Counted from the stretch's first letter, positions 35,905-49,278 are shown. The stretch: 64,000 bases of DNA from Paralvinella palmiformis (GCA_025642065.1 JAODUP010000156.1:1465001-1529000), one strand, 5' to 3'. Program-made: numbers and translations. Notes: generated by a model not told the origin, from the letters alone.

Positions 35905-37745
35905 GCTGAATTGACTTCTAGAAGCAGACATAGCTCGTCAATGGGACAGCACAGGACAATGGAAGACATCTTCAGATCAACAACTCTAACTAAGACCCTT
36001 CGCGTAAGTTTCACTAGTTTACCAAGCAATCACAATTTCCTTGGATTACTATCCATTACTAACACGATATCACTAACAACTACATTGGGAATACATTTAA
36101 GACACTTTTGGCATTCCTGCAGTGTAGCCAAATATTCATTGCTCCACTTGTGCCAAAACAAAACATCAGTCAGGTACTAAACTTATCGCCATCGCCTCTT
36201 AGCATAATTGTCGTTCTTCGTGAAAATGCCACATGGTAGCTTTGGTCTTGGGACTAACAACAACCGGTGAATCGGAGTGAGAGCCTAACAATCTCTTGGA
36301 TCATCACTGATCATGGTAATATGTTGACAATTGAGTATGGATTCTGCATCGCAAAACTGTATACACTTCTTCATCATCTAACCGGGTTGACTACTGCTGC
36401 AAGAGACCAAATTAAACTTTCCTAGTGTATCTAATGATCCTCTCCCAGATACCGACTAAGTAGCAGCCACTTGGGGGGTTGAATTGTCACTATATTACTT
36501 TCTACAACAGAGTACTGTGAATCTTTGATTGGTTCCACCTATCAATCTCTTCACCCAACTCGCTTTCTTTTCCAACTTAATTGGTCCCTTGTCAGACCAT
36601 AGTAACTTAACTGGACCTCGTATAAACCTACATATAGCGTGTATACAAGAGTCCGTGTCTAGGGTACTGGCAAGCTCTAGATGTAGAACCCTAGTTACCA
36701 GACATGTGAATACGATACCATATCCAATGGCCGGTCTGCCATCTTTTGTTCCATTCTCTTGGTTCGGTACTTACGACAAAATACACACTGGAAAACCAGT
36801 TGTTTGCTAATATAATTGGCATAAATAATACATAACTTTTTGCTACTCTCTGCCAGAATGGAGTTCTTCCTATGATGACTGACCCACATATGAGCATTAA
36901 TCAGGATCAGTCTAGAATTATGAGATGTTTTCACTCATATGGAATTGAAGTCCGTTCTTGACGACCACCAGCTCGCAGTAACCTATCACCTATGACAGGG
37001 TCTAATCGAAACAAACCCCTCTTGCTAGAAACCTGAGAACATTCCTTGTCAAGTCTACCAACATCATTTTCAAAAAGACATTATGACCTGTCAACATATT
37101 CCAGTAGCGACATGGACAGGCGAATATCTTTTACTTCCAGCTTTGACTCTGACAGGACAGTAGCCTTGAGCTCCTGTATTTTAATATGCACAACCTTAGC
37201 TCGCTGAACAGAATCTTGTTCGGTGCCTATCAACTCACTCCACAAAGTTTTCCTCTGAAGAAGGTAAATCTTCAAACACTTCTAAAGAACCAATATCTAA
37301 GCCACGAACCTTTTCAACTTATCCCAGTCAGAGAAATAACTAAGCATCCTGGGAATTAAGCCCTCATGGTCACCGATGTTTATATCCTTAATAGCCAGAA
37401 TGCACCGGTTTCTGATATCTACACCATTTTCGCTTGTGTTTATATCATTAGGGCTGTGCTGGCCAATCTACTTTTGCTCTAGCCTTGATAAACAGCAGAG
37501 TACAATGAACCTTCCCTGCATCATTCATGAGGCGAACATACGACATAACTCAAATCGTTAGTCAAATCTGGACCTTCCAGTAACACTTGGTTCAAAGATA
37601 CTCCATGGTAGGTTGATGCACAATCGAAAACTACCCAGATCGTACCAGGTTTGTGCGGTTGTTACACTGTACGATGTAGTATGTACCACACCTTCCCATC
37701 GGCTCAAACCAATTCATGTGAGGGGCTTGGTTCTGCATATGTCTT
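35905..37745 (-). pseudogene. BEL/Pao LTR retrotransposon pol remnant
   Basis: Minus-strand frames give, from 37745 downward, a reverse transcriptase piece with [20 protein letters not shown] and GPDLTN (about 37660-37560), then directly an RNase H-like piece [20 protein letters not shown] (about 37530-37470). Next come RMLSYFSDWDKLKRFVA (about 37350-37300), an integrase N-terminal zinc-binding area with LFRLDPVIGDRLLRAGGR (about 37020-36965) and CVFCRKYRTKRMEQKMADRP (36780-36725), an integrase core with ELASTLDTDSCIHA (36670-36630), and a C-terminal part with STRLDDE (about 36370) and PKTKATM (about 36245). This order is specific to BEL/Pao pol. A large deletion joins RT to RNase H and removes the YXDD box, and many stops are present. 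Gag, protease and LTRs were not found. Antisense ORFs at 35911, 36529 and 37376 are shadows. Confidence 0.88.
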
Positions 37746-37918
37746 ATATATATATATATGAGGTCTCAGCATAAGCCTCTTTTGCCGAAAAAGAAAGTGA
37801 AGTTAAATTATTAATATACTTTTTAGATTTAGGTGTCTGCCTATCTCAAATTACCATAGTCTTGAACTAGTTTTCAAATATATTTTTATTGAAGCTTAAT
37901 AAATTATGCAGTACGAAG
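37740..37918. other. Short AT-rich spacer
   Basis: It contains a small TA run (37746-37758) between the BEL/Pao remnant and the SINE. Confidence 0.5.
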
Positions 37919-38090
37919 TGTTCTAGCTGGTAGCGCATTCGGCCACAGGGCACTACCACCTGAGTTCGAATCTCGGCGTATGCATTATCTGAAGGGCGTT
38001 TCATCTTTGACTTCGCTTCATTACCTTTTCAGGCCGCTCAGCCCATTTAGCCTACTATGTTCACAAAGGTGGCCGTAATACGTCAACCAA
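37919..38090 (+). mobile_element. tRNA-derived SINE family 1, near-complete
   Basis: The tRNA-like head has an A-box-like AGCTGGTAGCGCA (37925) and a B box GTTCGAATCTC at 37964-37974. The body continues GAAGGGCGTTTCATC, ACTTCGCTTCATTACC and GCTCAGCCCATTTAGCC to GGTGGCCGTAATACGTCAA. It matches the minus-strand copy at 57573-57770 along its length. RNA polymerase III would have transcribed it from the internal A and B boxes. Confidence 0.85.
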
Positions 38091-38109
38091 CTAGTACGAA
38101 GAAGAATTT

Positions 38110-39460
38110 AATTTTCAATGTGGATCCTATATACCACTATTTAGCACTATTTAGAATGGATCCTAATTCACAAATTAGACAATTACCGTAACGAAATGTT
38201 TACTCAGTTAGCGTTCAGAGTGTGAAATATGAAATAGAGTATTGTCTGTATAAATTAAATTTAACCGGATATGAAAAGTGTATTTTGCGATTATGGTTTT
38301 GTTGTTGGTTGGATTCTTAGCAGCAAAGCAAAATATATCAATTTCTTGGTAGTTTTTGTTGGGTTATGCATTTACCTATAACCTTATATTTTATGGCTAT
38401 TGGCTAATAATGGTGTCACTTAATTCTAAAATATTTACTCATGTAAATGATGAAGATACAAAGTAACGTTTTTAAATACGTTTCATTGGTTATATATTAA
38501 TTATATTGTTGCTATCACTGTTATGTATTAAGTTAATAACATGTCATAGACAGCAATATCAGTTTCTTGATGTGACCTTCAGTATTGTAGCCTAAGAGAA
38601 GAAGTATTGACCAAAGCCCGATTAAATTAGTGTATTTATTACTTTGCTTTTGATCGAAGATAGTCGAGCAACAATTTGTAATATTTGGCCATAAACCACA
38701 ATCGACGTTGTTATTATTTGTGGTCACAGTTGATTAGACTATGTACACGGAGTCATCTTTATATACCTATCAGGCATGGTATTAGTTATGGGGTTTATGA
38801 TTATGTAGCAGTAAAGTAACCGTCAGTAGAAGCAAATGTGTTACTATTGTAAAATATCAACGAAGTCGTTTGTGACTAGGTGATAGAAGCATAGCGTTTA
38901 AGACAATAAAGAAGTGATAACATAATCATTGCTTCATTGAGGGATGTTTACGCGTAGACTCTTGTCTATTGACAGTTACAGTTGTATGTTCTGTAGTAGT
39001 TCATTTGTCGATTTGAACCAACCTATTCTGGCTTCACAGTCCACAACACAACCATTCGATTAGGCATTCATGTCAAGAAATCATTTTCTAATTATCAAAC
39101 AACGTATAAAGTGAAGATAATAAGTCTCGTCGTCATTTAGCCGTTAGAATGACGGATTTTATTATTTCCATCTGCCTAACTAAACGCACTTCATCCTCCG
39201 TATACTCGTATCGATCTACTTCGATGAGCTGATTCATATCAGCTGGTTATTACTCTAAAGAATCAACTCAGCTTTCATTAATTGCCTGTTATCCTTTCAG
39301 GTTATTGTCTGACAATCAGGAAATGAATTGGGCTTGTGTACAGTAATACTAGAAAATACAGATTATGATTACCACAGGTAGGAGAGTTTAGCACTGTAGT
39401 AATACCAGGTATATACTTGATCAGTTTTATAAATTATAAATGTTTGTGCATGGCACTATT
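38110..39460 (+). repeat. Segmental repeat block D, copy 3
   Basis: This is the cleanest uninterrupted D copy. It shares GAAATAGAGTATTGTCTGTA, AGCAGCAAAGCAAAATATAT, TAATGGTGTCACTTAATTCT, GACCAAAGCCCGATTAAATT, TTATATACCTATCAGGCATG and CTTTCATTAATTGCCTG-type words with D2, D4 and D5. The TTTATATACCTATC.GGCATGGTATTA stretch (38758) is conserved in D2, D3 and D5. Confidence 0.78.
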
Positions 39461-39526
39461 TACTCTGGGATGTCTTCATAAATTATAAATATTTGTGCAT
39501 AACACTCTTTACTCTGGGGCGTCTTC
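39429..39526. repeat. Two-unit 49-bp tandem repeat
   Basis: ATAAATTATAAATGTTTGTG and ATAAATTATAAATATTTGTG start 49 bp apart (39429 and 39478). Both units end in ACTCTGGG.GTCTTC. It marks the point where block D similarity ends. Confidence 0.9.
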
Positions 39527-40829
39527 GTACGTGGATTATCCTGTTTCAAAGTTCGAATTCTTGAAAACACAGTCACCGAAACCTTTGGACAAAGATGACT
39601 TCAGAAATGTTACAGCTTTCGCCATCGGTTGTATTTTGTGGAATACATGTTGTATTCGTTGACATTTAGGCTTATTCTTGTCACTAATCAAAATGTATTT
39701 ATTTGGCAGATCGTAACTCGAAGGTTTACCGTAATAATGAAATGTGTGTTAGGTTTGATCTCTTTAAGCCCCGTGTAAGGTTTGCTAACGGAAATAAAGG
39801 AAAGAGGGTCATCTACATGCAATAATTTAGAAATAGCCACATGGATGAAGACTAGAACAGGTTGAAAAAGGGTCGTTGCTATTGGGTTGAGTCGGGCGTG
39901 TTGTTCCGCTGCTACTAGTATTGATCTGAATGTATTCTGATTGATGCTTATTTTATTCATATATTATTCAAACTGTATACTAATATTTTACTTTCTATTT
40001 TTGGTTTAATTTTGATTGATACATTCTTGGCCGTAGTGTTCAGCAAAAAACCTGGTTCGTTTCAATAATAGTTACTTGTTTATATATAGATGATCCTCTT
40101 TTCCTGGATTATTTTAGCAATTTGGTTTTCCTTTCATTTGTTTCTAATTATAAAGGTAATTAAATTATACATTTAATTAAATATATTTCCTTAACCAGTT
40201 TGGAGTTATAATTGTTGTTTGAATAAAAGTATAATACCTGTACCAGCGCCTAAACTATATTTATAAAACATACACACACTGACGCACGTACACACACACA
40301 CGCACGCACGCACTCATGCCTCCTCACAAATACACACACAAATACACACGCATATACACACAAATACCCTCACACATACACACACGCAAATATTACTACA
40401 ATTTGTCAGTACTATAGCTATCATAATATATTTACTGTAAAAAGTAATTCACTTTTTTTCTTTTACTGCTAGTTTTGATGTCTGGCATACTTTGGAAATG
40501 ACCTTTGTAGGTCAGAAACAAAATCTAAACTTGTATCTAAGTGAATATCGTTAAATTAGTCAGCTTTACTCGACATCTCTGTCAGATGCAGAATGAACTA
40601 CAGATACCAATCGACCAAATAACAGTGTACAATAGGGATACATAAACCAGATTATACAAACCCCAACTATACTTGTATCATCCATAAAATGGTCACCACG
40701 AATACATATTTATGCTGTAAATTTTAATTAGGTACAATATTACAATTTCAATTATTTAATGCAACTGCTCTAAGATTACGCTCACTTCTTAGGGCAGGAT
40801 CCATCAACTTTATTCTACTTTTGGGCACA
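39527..40829. other. Unassigned stretch with CA-rich repeat
   Basis: A minus-strand ORF (39688-39960, 90 residues) has no recognisable family. An imperfect (CA)n/(CG) run lies at 40270-40390. Nothing else is supported. Confidence 0.5.
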
Positions 40830-41230
40830 AGCTTTTGAAATTGTGTCAAATTCAGTAAAACAAAGTAGTTTGTAAAAGGATCTACTTTCTTTATATACTA
40901 TGAGTACTGTTGCACATGGTGATATTATCAACTTTGTGACAGTGATCAAACTAAAGATATGTTTGTCGGTGTATAATTTAAATATTGACACCATAAATGA
41001 TATAATAACAACAGGCTTCTTTTGCTCAGCTCACTTTACCTGTTACGAGAAACTAGCTCGCTACTTCCTTTAGTTGGAATAAATTACAGCTGGTTGAATT
41101 ATATCTCATTTGTCTTATTGTCTTATTGTTATTATTGGGTACTTTACCATTCCTACGATGTACGTGATTGACCTTTACGACACCAAACTCTGCTTTCCTC
41201 AGCAACTATACTTGATGCGAGTGATTGATG
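40830..41230 (+). repeat. Segmental duplication block C, end segment copy 1
   Basis: It matches 56040-56440 in direct orientation: ACCATAAATGATATAATAAC (40989; 56179), ACGAGAAACTAGCTCGCT (41044; 56236), TGACCTTTACGACACCAAAC (41169; 56365). Similarity is high by eye, among the best-preserved pairs in the window. Confidence 0.82.
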
Positions 41231-42399
41231 GCAATAGAAGACACCTTTTGTAATGATACCTTATGGAAATGTAATTCACTAAGATGATTGCTATTTTTAA
41301 GTAGCAGAAAACATAAACATTAACATTGACGGATCACAAGAAGTCATCACCATTTAATACATGTGACATTGTATAGAGTTAATTTGAACGTTATCTCCGC
41401 TTTCATTGTCGTTAATTGGCTATAATCATCAAACAGCATTGAGACGGATTTTACAACCGTCCGTTTAATCAGTCGTTAGCCAATATTAATTCCTGTTCGA
41501 GATACAAATAATCAGCTGGTGTCACCTGATTTTAATGGCTTCTTACGAAGTAAAGGAGAGGATAGACATTTTGTATTCCTCCCATGGTTTGTGGTATTTC
41601 TTTGGTTGTGTATATAAAATATAGAAAATATTAAAACAGAAACACTATTTATAATTTATAATACTTTATGATATGTATAAACCAATGTATGGTAATACTG
41701 TGTCTAAATGAGAACATAAGACCTTAACTAAGAGTAGAATACAAAGATGTGGGTAGCGTAATCTGGGATTTAAACGAAAAATATTGCATTTCTTGTATAC
41801 TGCATTTATCGTATAACTTATTTTGTATTCAATATTTTCTTTTTGCTTCATATATGCAATATATAAACGCTTATCTACCGATCAAAATATCAATAATTAC
41901 TGTAATCTATAGAATAGTATGAATATTGAAACGCAATAACTGTTGCGTGTCTAACTTGTTTCTCAGAATAGTAATAAACATTAATGATTAACAGCTGTTG
42001 GTCTGCTTATCTTTCAAGTACAATAAATGCATACATACTAATGCAAGTATCAATCAATGCTTTCAGATATGGAACAATGCCAATACGCAGCATTAGATTA
42101 TTGGATAGAAAGAGCATTAATAAAACAACAACATCACCTTACCTGATTTTAATTTACACTTTGCCCTCAAGGTGGTAGCACACCAATTCATTATCCTGGT
42201 TTAGGTGAAGATTAAATTCAAAAGTTACGATTACAATGTGGACTCATAAATATTTGTCTACGGGGAATATACAATGATTGTTTAACAGTTTAGTAATCAG
42301 TCCATTTCTAAAGAAAAACAAAATTCATTAATGTAGACAAATATAATTTTAATTAATCACCTTGTTTTTATGATATGATGGTGCCATAATAACCAAAAA
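41231..42399. other. Unassigned stretch between block C segments
   Basis: I could not match this to the other C copy. Short ORFs at 41666-41851 (-) and 41984-42178 (+) have no recognised similarity. Confidence 0.45.
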
Positions 42400-44000
42400 A
42401 CAGTCAAAATAGTTTTAAGTAGCGTGAAGGCAAACTAACATTTATTGTGCTGTTGGATAAATTGGTAAAATTGTCAGAAATTATTTTAATGGTCAAATAA
42501 ACGAATGGTTACTGCTAATAACCGGTTTTAATACATTCATTTCAAATATAGTTTAAATATTGAGGTTAGTGCAGCACGGTGCATACTTCTATATGACATG
42601 TCAACTCGAATTAAAGTACACAAGTTTGTAGAATATGTCTCTATTTAAGATTAATAGTGGACTAAGTTATCTATAAGTAGTCTAGTATCTCAAGGAATTG
42701 AATTTCACTGGCATCTAAATTTAATGCAACGTAGTAGAGTATTATCAGCTTGAAGTGCCGAAATTCTTTAAATTCATGAATGAAATAGAAAAAAAAAACA
42801 TATTTCACTGTAGATTTTAAGCAAATGCGTAATTTCCAATATTCTGTATAATATATTAAATTTAATCATGAAAAAGATCTTAGTAATATTTTGAAAGACA
42901 CAGGTACAGCGACTGAATGTAAATAGTAATATTGTTTTCCAATTCAACTTCGTTCAATCTAATTGTTCTGAGAGAAGAGACCCATCAAATTTGTATTTAG
43001 TTAAGATAGGTCGAATTAGAAATTACCTGAATTAATGTTAGTTCTGTTAAAGTTTGAAACTGTATGATTGGATTCCATGCTCATATAAAATAAAGTCTTG
43101 TAGTAAATGCATACATTAACAATAACTGAAAATCACTCACTATTTTCATGTTGTCAAGGAATTAATTTCAAGGATAAGAATGCCCAGTGACTTAATCATT
43201 TAGCATCAAGTTTTTAAAATATACACATAACAGACAATATGGTGAAAAAATAAACCTAATTTCAGAATTAAGATTAATGTTTTGAAATTCTGAAATGGCA
43301 AAAAATTTCAGGGGAATAAACACTATCATATATTTGACTCAAAAGCTAGAAATATGTTTGAATTATATGAGAGGTACAATATACGTGTTTATCTACCAAA
43401 CCTGATGTTAACTGGACTATAAATAAAATATTACAAATCCTGAGGATGTTAATGGCGCAATCAAAGAAATGAAATGATAATATAAACTAGCCAACAGGTG
43501 TATTTAACATAGAGATAAATTGAATCTATACAATGCGAGATTTATACCATAGTCGTATAAATATGTTTGACAGCACACGTGACAGAGATACCTCGATATC
43601 GCTAGCATATAGTACTGCTAAAGGCTCCACGTAAGATTATTTAAATGATGGTGGTATTCCAAGTAATAACAACATAATATGTGATACATAAATAGTAAGA
43701 TCTATTCCAATACTGTTAATGAAGCCGAAGATCTATAGGTAAGGTATTCTGAATACATTCCTGCTCTGATTAGGTTGTGACAAAAGTGACACGTCTATTT
43801 ATCTTATACGATTATAGTAGCTAATTATTGTCTTCTTCAAGTTATTATCATTGTCATCCACAAAGTAAGTACATATATTGATTCCAAAGAATAAATGTTT
43901 GTGATGTTATTAAATGACATGGTATATATTTAATGACATAATGGTGGCGCTTGGTTCTTAATCATGCTATAGAGTTATCCATATTTGGAAAGGAGTACTA
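42400..44000 (-). repeat. Segmental duplication block C, main segment copy 1 (inverted)
   Basis: Its reverse complement matches 53730-56050. Examples are CGTTTATTTGACCATTAAAA (about 42503 inverted; 55923), CAGCACAATAAATGTT (about 42455 inverted; 55974) and the pair ATATGGATAACTCTAT (about 43985 inverted; 53752). It is non-coding. Confidence 0.78.
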
Positions 44001-44156
44001 GTAGTAGTATTAGTATTAGTAGTAGTAGTTGTAATAGTAGTAGTAGTAGCAATAGTAGTAGTAGTAGCAATAGTACTACAAATACTACTACTACTACTAC
44101 TGATGATGATGATGATTATTATTATTATGATGCTGATGCTGCTGCTGCTAATGATG

Positions 44157-44210
<54 letters not shown>

Positions 44211-44215
44211 GTAAT
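44000..44215. repeat. Composite (AGT)n-(ACT)n-(GAT)n-(AAT)n array
   Basis: AGT triplets (43998-44070) change to ACT (44085-44100), GAT/TAT (44101-44150) and AAT (44160-44208). ORFs on both strands are repeat translations. Confidence 0.95.
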
Positions 44216-44440
44216 AAGTAAAAGAATGAATTCGGTATTTTTAAATTTAATTTTCAGCATGTTGATATTCCTGTAAAGACTTATCGTTCTTTGTAAAAGC
44301 ATGAAATATCATCCCATGGTTTTAAAGTCATATAGACTTATGTATTATCGTCATAACAATGATATTTAAAGTGATGCAATTTATTAATTTAACCACCTAG
44401 TTTAGAATATATACAGCAGTTATATCGTGCTAAGCGTATT
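44216..44440. other. Short unassigned spacer
   Basis: Nothing identifiable between the triplet array and the LINE. Confidence 0.45.
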
Positions 44441-45131
44441 GCCTATGATACACCAAAATTAAGAGTTACATCTGGTGAATATCTTATCCGCGATTGAAAC
44501 ACTACGGGTTCTATTGGTGAGGTACGATGTTATCCAGGTTACGGTCTTAACCTCCTTCGTGCCAAAAGAAACTTCGATGCACTTCAGTAGTATCGGATGA
44601 TCCACTACATCAAACGCTGCTGATAAATACGGCTAAATTAATGAAGTCATAGATCCTTCAACCAGAGCCTCAGCAATGTCCTCGTGCACGTTGAAGAGAG
44701 CAGTTTCTGTTGAATAATCAGATTGATAACCGCTATTGAGTTCGTTGTGCTGTAACTACTCTACTCTATTCATTGGTACTATCTTTACAACAGGCTTGAA
44801 GATGGAAGAAATATTAGAAATAGGTCGATAATGCTCCATGTCTTCCTCGTCCAACTGAGATGTCTTAATCAGTGAGTCGATGTCGTTCGTTTCAGATACA
44901 ACAACATAATTCCCTCAGCCAATGATCTATTCATTATGGTTGTTGTCGGTCGCAGAAGTTGACCTGCTCATTTCTTGTAACAAAAAGTGTCCAGTGGATC
45001 TAAATCAGATGAGTAGTTCGGAGACTTCGAGATTATCTTCGTTGCTTCATATTCAGAAACTGGTGTGAAATATTTCGGGCATTTTCCCATTAAATATAAT
45101 ATCCACATCTATGAAGATATTATAGGTATTA

Positions 45132-45182
<51 letters not shown>

Positions 45183-47099
45183 TCGTAACAACATAGTATA
45201 TACAATGTTGTATAATTATTTTCAGTAGTAATAATTAAGTAGAAATACAGAAAAAGAGAGAAAAAACACAGATATCTGGGGAATTAGAAATGATGTTATT
45301 CCCGATAAAATGTTAAAGAATTGTATTTAAGTTACTTCCAATCAGGTGTCTCGTTCAATTGGAGAATTTCGTTTGATCTTTTCTACATACTCATATCATA
45401 TTGGAATAGATAGACTTCTACCCCTTGAATAACAATATTTCTTTTACCGATATCCCTATATATTTCAAAGTGTACCATTAAGAAATGTAGGTATCAAGTT
45501 ATTTCTGCATTCCTCCGAATTTCTGTGTGTAATATATTTGTTCGTATCCAATATTCTTGACCATATTAATAACAAACTTTACGGCCAGGTAATCCCCGAA
45601 GGACTTACCGTTGTTGTTACAGGGACAAGGATCACATACAAAAGGAACTCTTTGAATAATTCCCTAGCGATGTTCAAACCTAGTGTGGCCTCCGTTGTGA
45701 CTTGCCTCATCGGCATGCTTAGGTAATCAAGGTGCATCCAATATACTGCAAAACGCACTAACAGTAACATCATATTTATATAACAAATGGAAATTAAGAT
45801 TATCAGTTATTTTTGTCATCGCATGGGATGATGGCAACATTATTTTGACTATTCGTGAAATTATTATCAGTTTCTAAACCTATTTTGGTTAGGAGGAGGG
45901 GACGATATATAATAGAAATCTAAAAGCCACTCTACCGATATTTATGGTACGTTTCATGATTTCAACATAGGTATATATCTCCGTTGTTTCACCATGATAG
46001 TCCGTCAGATTTGAAGTGTATGTCAATACAACAACCACATCTACCACCTTTATGAGGAATATGATTAAGCTCATACCTTGCAGCAACCATCGAATTCGTG
46101 ATGAGCTGATCACGCTCAGTTCGAAGCCACATTTCAGTTAGAGCTAACACATAAATTCCTTGCGATATAGTTTAATCAGCTATAAGTGTGGTTTTATTTC
46201 CCGATGATTGAACATTCAGAAAACATACTAATAAATGGAACTTAACCTGCTGAACAACAAACAAGAAGCATACATATAACGAAATTAATATACCCTAGTT
46301 AATCCGTAGTTTGTCTACGATGAGAGCACATAATAACGTTAATAGATTTAGATTTAAAATCATGAGAGAATGTATTGGTATTTGAATTAACATTATACGA
46401 AGCCGTTACAAGCCCATTGTCAGTTAAGGAAATAGGATTCCTGTTATTTACACGAGGTTTATTGTGATAATCATTAATCTTTTGTCTGGCAGAAGTTATT
46501 CTAATACATTGTATATGCCTAGTTAACATTCTGATAGGCAGGATTCCCGGTCTGGCGCGACGACGCGTACATCAAGGTTTTGAAAGAGTGCTGTTTTCAT
46601 AACACTTGGACGGCGGCAGTTTTCCACACCTTTTCTCCGTACTGGCATTATATGACTTTCCAAATAAACATTATAAAACCGTACAGAAAAATACTAATCC
46701 AACAAAAGATAAGTCAAACGTTCACATCCAAGAAAATCAGCTTGTATTCCTATTACATTCTAATAATAATCACAGTTTATCTACTAGTCAGTGCTTTTAA
46801 ATTATATAACAATCAGTTGACGTATGTTAAAAATAATCAGGTATCTGCAATTTTATGTTCTAATAACGAATGCTGATTATCTAAGCCCCTTTCATTGTTC
46901 AAAATGGGTTGTACTTGTAAGTCCAACTGAGAATGACTCATTAAAAGAATTGATTCTATTTTCGGTAATAACGTAGGGTGATTTTATCAGAAAATATTAC
47001 TCCAGACAGGTCATTGTTTGTTGTCATGAAGAAAAGGTTGTTTTCTCTAATTCTAGAATAATAATTAAAACAAAGTTAAACATCAAGTTACTTTCTGTG

Positions 47100-47193
<94 letters not shown>

Positions 47194-47340
47194 CGAGTGT
47201 CAGCATGTTTGGCTGCAGAAAAAAAGACACAACAATTGTTTCCATCTTTGCCAAGATATTTGTCCATGACATTTGTACCTCAATAATTAAGTATATAACT
47301 AAAGAGTGCCAGAACATTTGCATATTTGCCTAAAACTTTA
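44440..47340 (-). pseudogene. LINE family alpha (CR1/L2-like), 5' region, endonuclease and RT remnants
   Basis: Minus-strand reading from the 5' end: 47340-46560 matches the plus strand at 50280-51130 and is probably the 5' leader. KSKSINVIMCSHRRQ (about 46370-46310) fits the start of ORF2, just before the endonuclease. SNLTDYHGETTEIY and VEWLLDFYYI-like pieces (46010-45900) fit the middle of an APE endonuclease. RT pieces at 45100-44440 include SEYEATKIISKSPNYSSDLD, YRPISNISSIFKP, DYSTETALFNVHEDI, YLSAAFDVVDHP and TWITSYLTNRTRS. The RT palm with YADD and the 3' end are missing. A TA tract (45140-45176) and a TG tract (47102-47190) interrupt it. Numerous stops show it is dead. Confidence 0.82.
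47102..47190. repeat. (TG)n microsatellite
   Basis: A near-pure TG tract lies within the LINE alpha 5' region. The homologous position at about 50540 has only a short CATGTATTT-type sequence, so the array expanded after the copies separated. Confidence 0.96.
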
Positions 47341-47534
47341 GAAAGCTTCTAAAGGTTCATAGACGCATAGATGTATTCAATTTCTACCTCAGCATTTGAC
47401 TCTGATTCAACGATCAGTAAAGCACATAGAATGGCGTAGATCGTGATAATTATCAATAAAACATGAATATAATACTGCAAAGAACATTTGAAGCTCGGTG
47501 CTATATTAATTTGTATGAGAGATTCGTCCAATTT

Positions 47535-48175
47535 ACAACATGTTATTTATTTGCTGATAAAATATTGACAGTAAATTTAAAAACAAAAGTGCGTTCTAGC
47601 TTTCTGCCAGGGGGGGATTTCTTGTGGCTGAACGGTTTATCCAATGGTTAATTCTATTACATTATGCAGATGATATAACGATGAATCCAACTTCATGCTG
47701 GATTAAATGTTAATTCATAGCACCAGTAAATAACAAACAATAAAAAAAATCTGCATATTCTGCAGTATAAAGTGTTTTTATCGTGTATCTTACAATCTTT
47801 GGCTACTTCGTAAACTTAAATTGAAATAAGTAAAATGAAACTGTTGAAAGCTGATACCTGTAATTCGTGGTATTTAGTTTATAAATGTTGTTATTTGTTT
47901 GTTTGCGTTTTCTCCTTTATTCAGTTCATCAAACATGTTATTTATTTGCTGACTAAAATATTGACAGTGAATTTAATAACAAAGGTGACTTCTATCTTTC
48001 TTCCAGAGGAATTTCTTGTGGCTGAACGATTTATCCAATGGTTAATTCTATTACATTTTTCAGACAATAAAACGCTCAATCGAACTTCATGGTGCATTAA
48101 ATGCCAATTAATTGGTTCAGTAAATAACAACAGAAAATAATATAAAAATCTGCTTATTCTGCACTATAAAGAATT
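47535..48175 (+). repeat. Tandem direct duplication G
   Basis: Two ~240-base units begin at 47538 and 47933, 395 bp apart: ACATGTTATTTATTTGCTGA in both, then TTTCTTGTGGCTGAACG, TTTATCCAATGGTTAATTCT, CCAGTAAATAACAA-type and TCTGC.TATTCTGCA.TATAA words. The ORFs here do not keep a common frame, so it looks non-coding. Confidence 0.88.
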
Positions 48176-48339
48176 CAGAACCAGAAACGTGTATATATAT
48201 TCATTCAACATCCTAAGACTATTCATCGGCTGTATAGTAAACAACAGTTTTTCGCTATTTACTAACACGATTAATCAATTCATGATACGTTTTTATTGAT
48301 GAACGAAAACAACCCGACACTCACTCACGGAGACACCCA

Positions 48340-48417
48340 CATACCCATACACACACACACACACACACACATATATACACACACACACACACACACATAC
48401 ACACACACACACACACA
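48340..48417. repeat. (CA)n microsatellite
   Basis: CA tracts with ATATATA and ATA interruptions. Confidence 0.95.
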
Positions 48418-49221
48418 TTCATAGAAATACATAAACACAGGCAATCACATATCCACCCACACATTTCATTTAAGAATAAGTAGGTTATATGTTCATTATA
48501 TATTGTCAATGGTCACATATGCTCATATTTAGTAGTTTTAATTTCATGACCAGCGGTAAATAAAGTTGCAATTATTATTCCATTTTGTTCCAGGTATAAA
48601 TAAAGATTATTCACTGACATAATTCTACTCCGTTTCTATTAGCGTGTAACGTTGAGTAGATATTAAAATAAATTAATAATATTTTTCTTATACTAACATT
48701 GTATAATATTATCGGAGGAGAAGGCCTTGCCGTGTAACTAATACTAAATACTCAACTGATAGACTCTGTGTAAGATAAAATTCGGAATTGAAGCACACCA
48801 ACTGAGTAATTTATTAAAACATTATTGCCTATATGAATATGTTCCATAACATTTGAAGGATAATTAATATTTATATTAATTCTACCAAGGTTAAGAGTTT
48901 GTCTCTAATGTCGCAATAAACTCTACATTGCATAATTAAATATTGGAGTCGTATCACATTAATGAAATGGAGAATGAAATAGTTTTAGTTTCATTTGTAA
49001 GAGGTATTTATGTTTTAATATTTATAACAGTGAAGTGTCCAGTTATCGATATATTAAACTGATGCTTGAAAACAATAAAACATATGACATAATAATTTGA
49101 CCGAATATGGGATGAACGGAATATGTTCTCTATTATTGGTCTATTAATTGCCACTGTTAATAACAAGTGTTTTCCAGAACAAAATATAAGTAGCACAATT
49201 CCCTTATTCTTAGACCATCCT

Positions 49222-49278
<57 letters not shown>

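Noticed and set aside
35911..36180. Plus-strand ORF of 89 residues
   Set aside because: It is antisense to the BEL/Pao integrase C-terminal region and has no similarity of its own.
39688..39960. 90-residue minus-strand ORF
   Set aside because: No recognisable domain; length is not unusual for chance in 64 kb.
46580..46876. 98-residue plus-strand ORF
   Set aside because: It lies antisense within the LINE alpha 5' region, which has a mirror copy at 50.9 kb where the frame is not kept.
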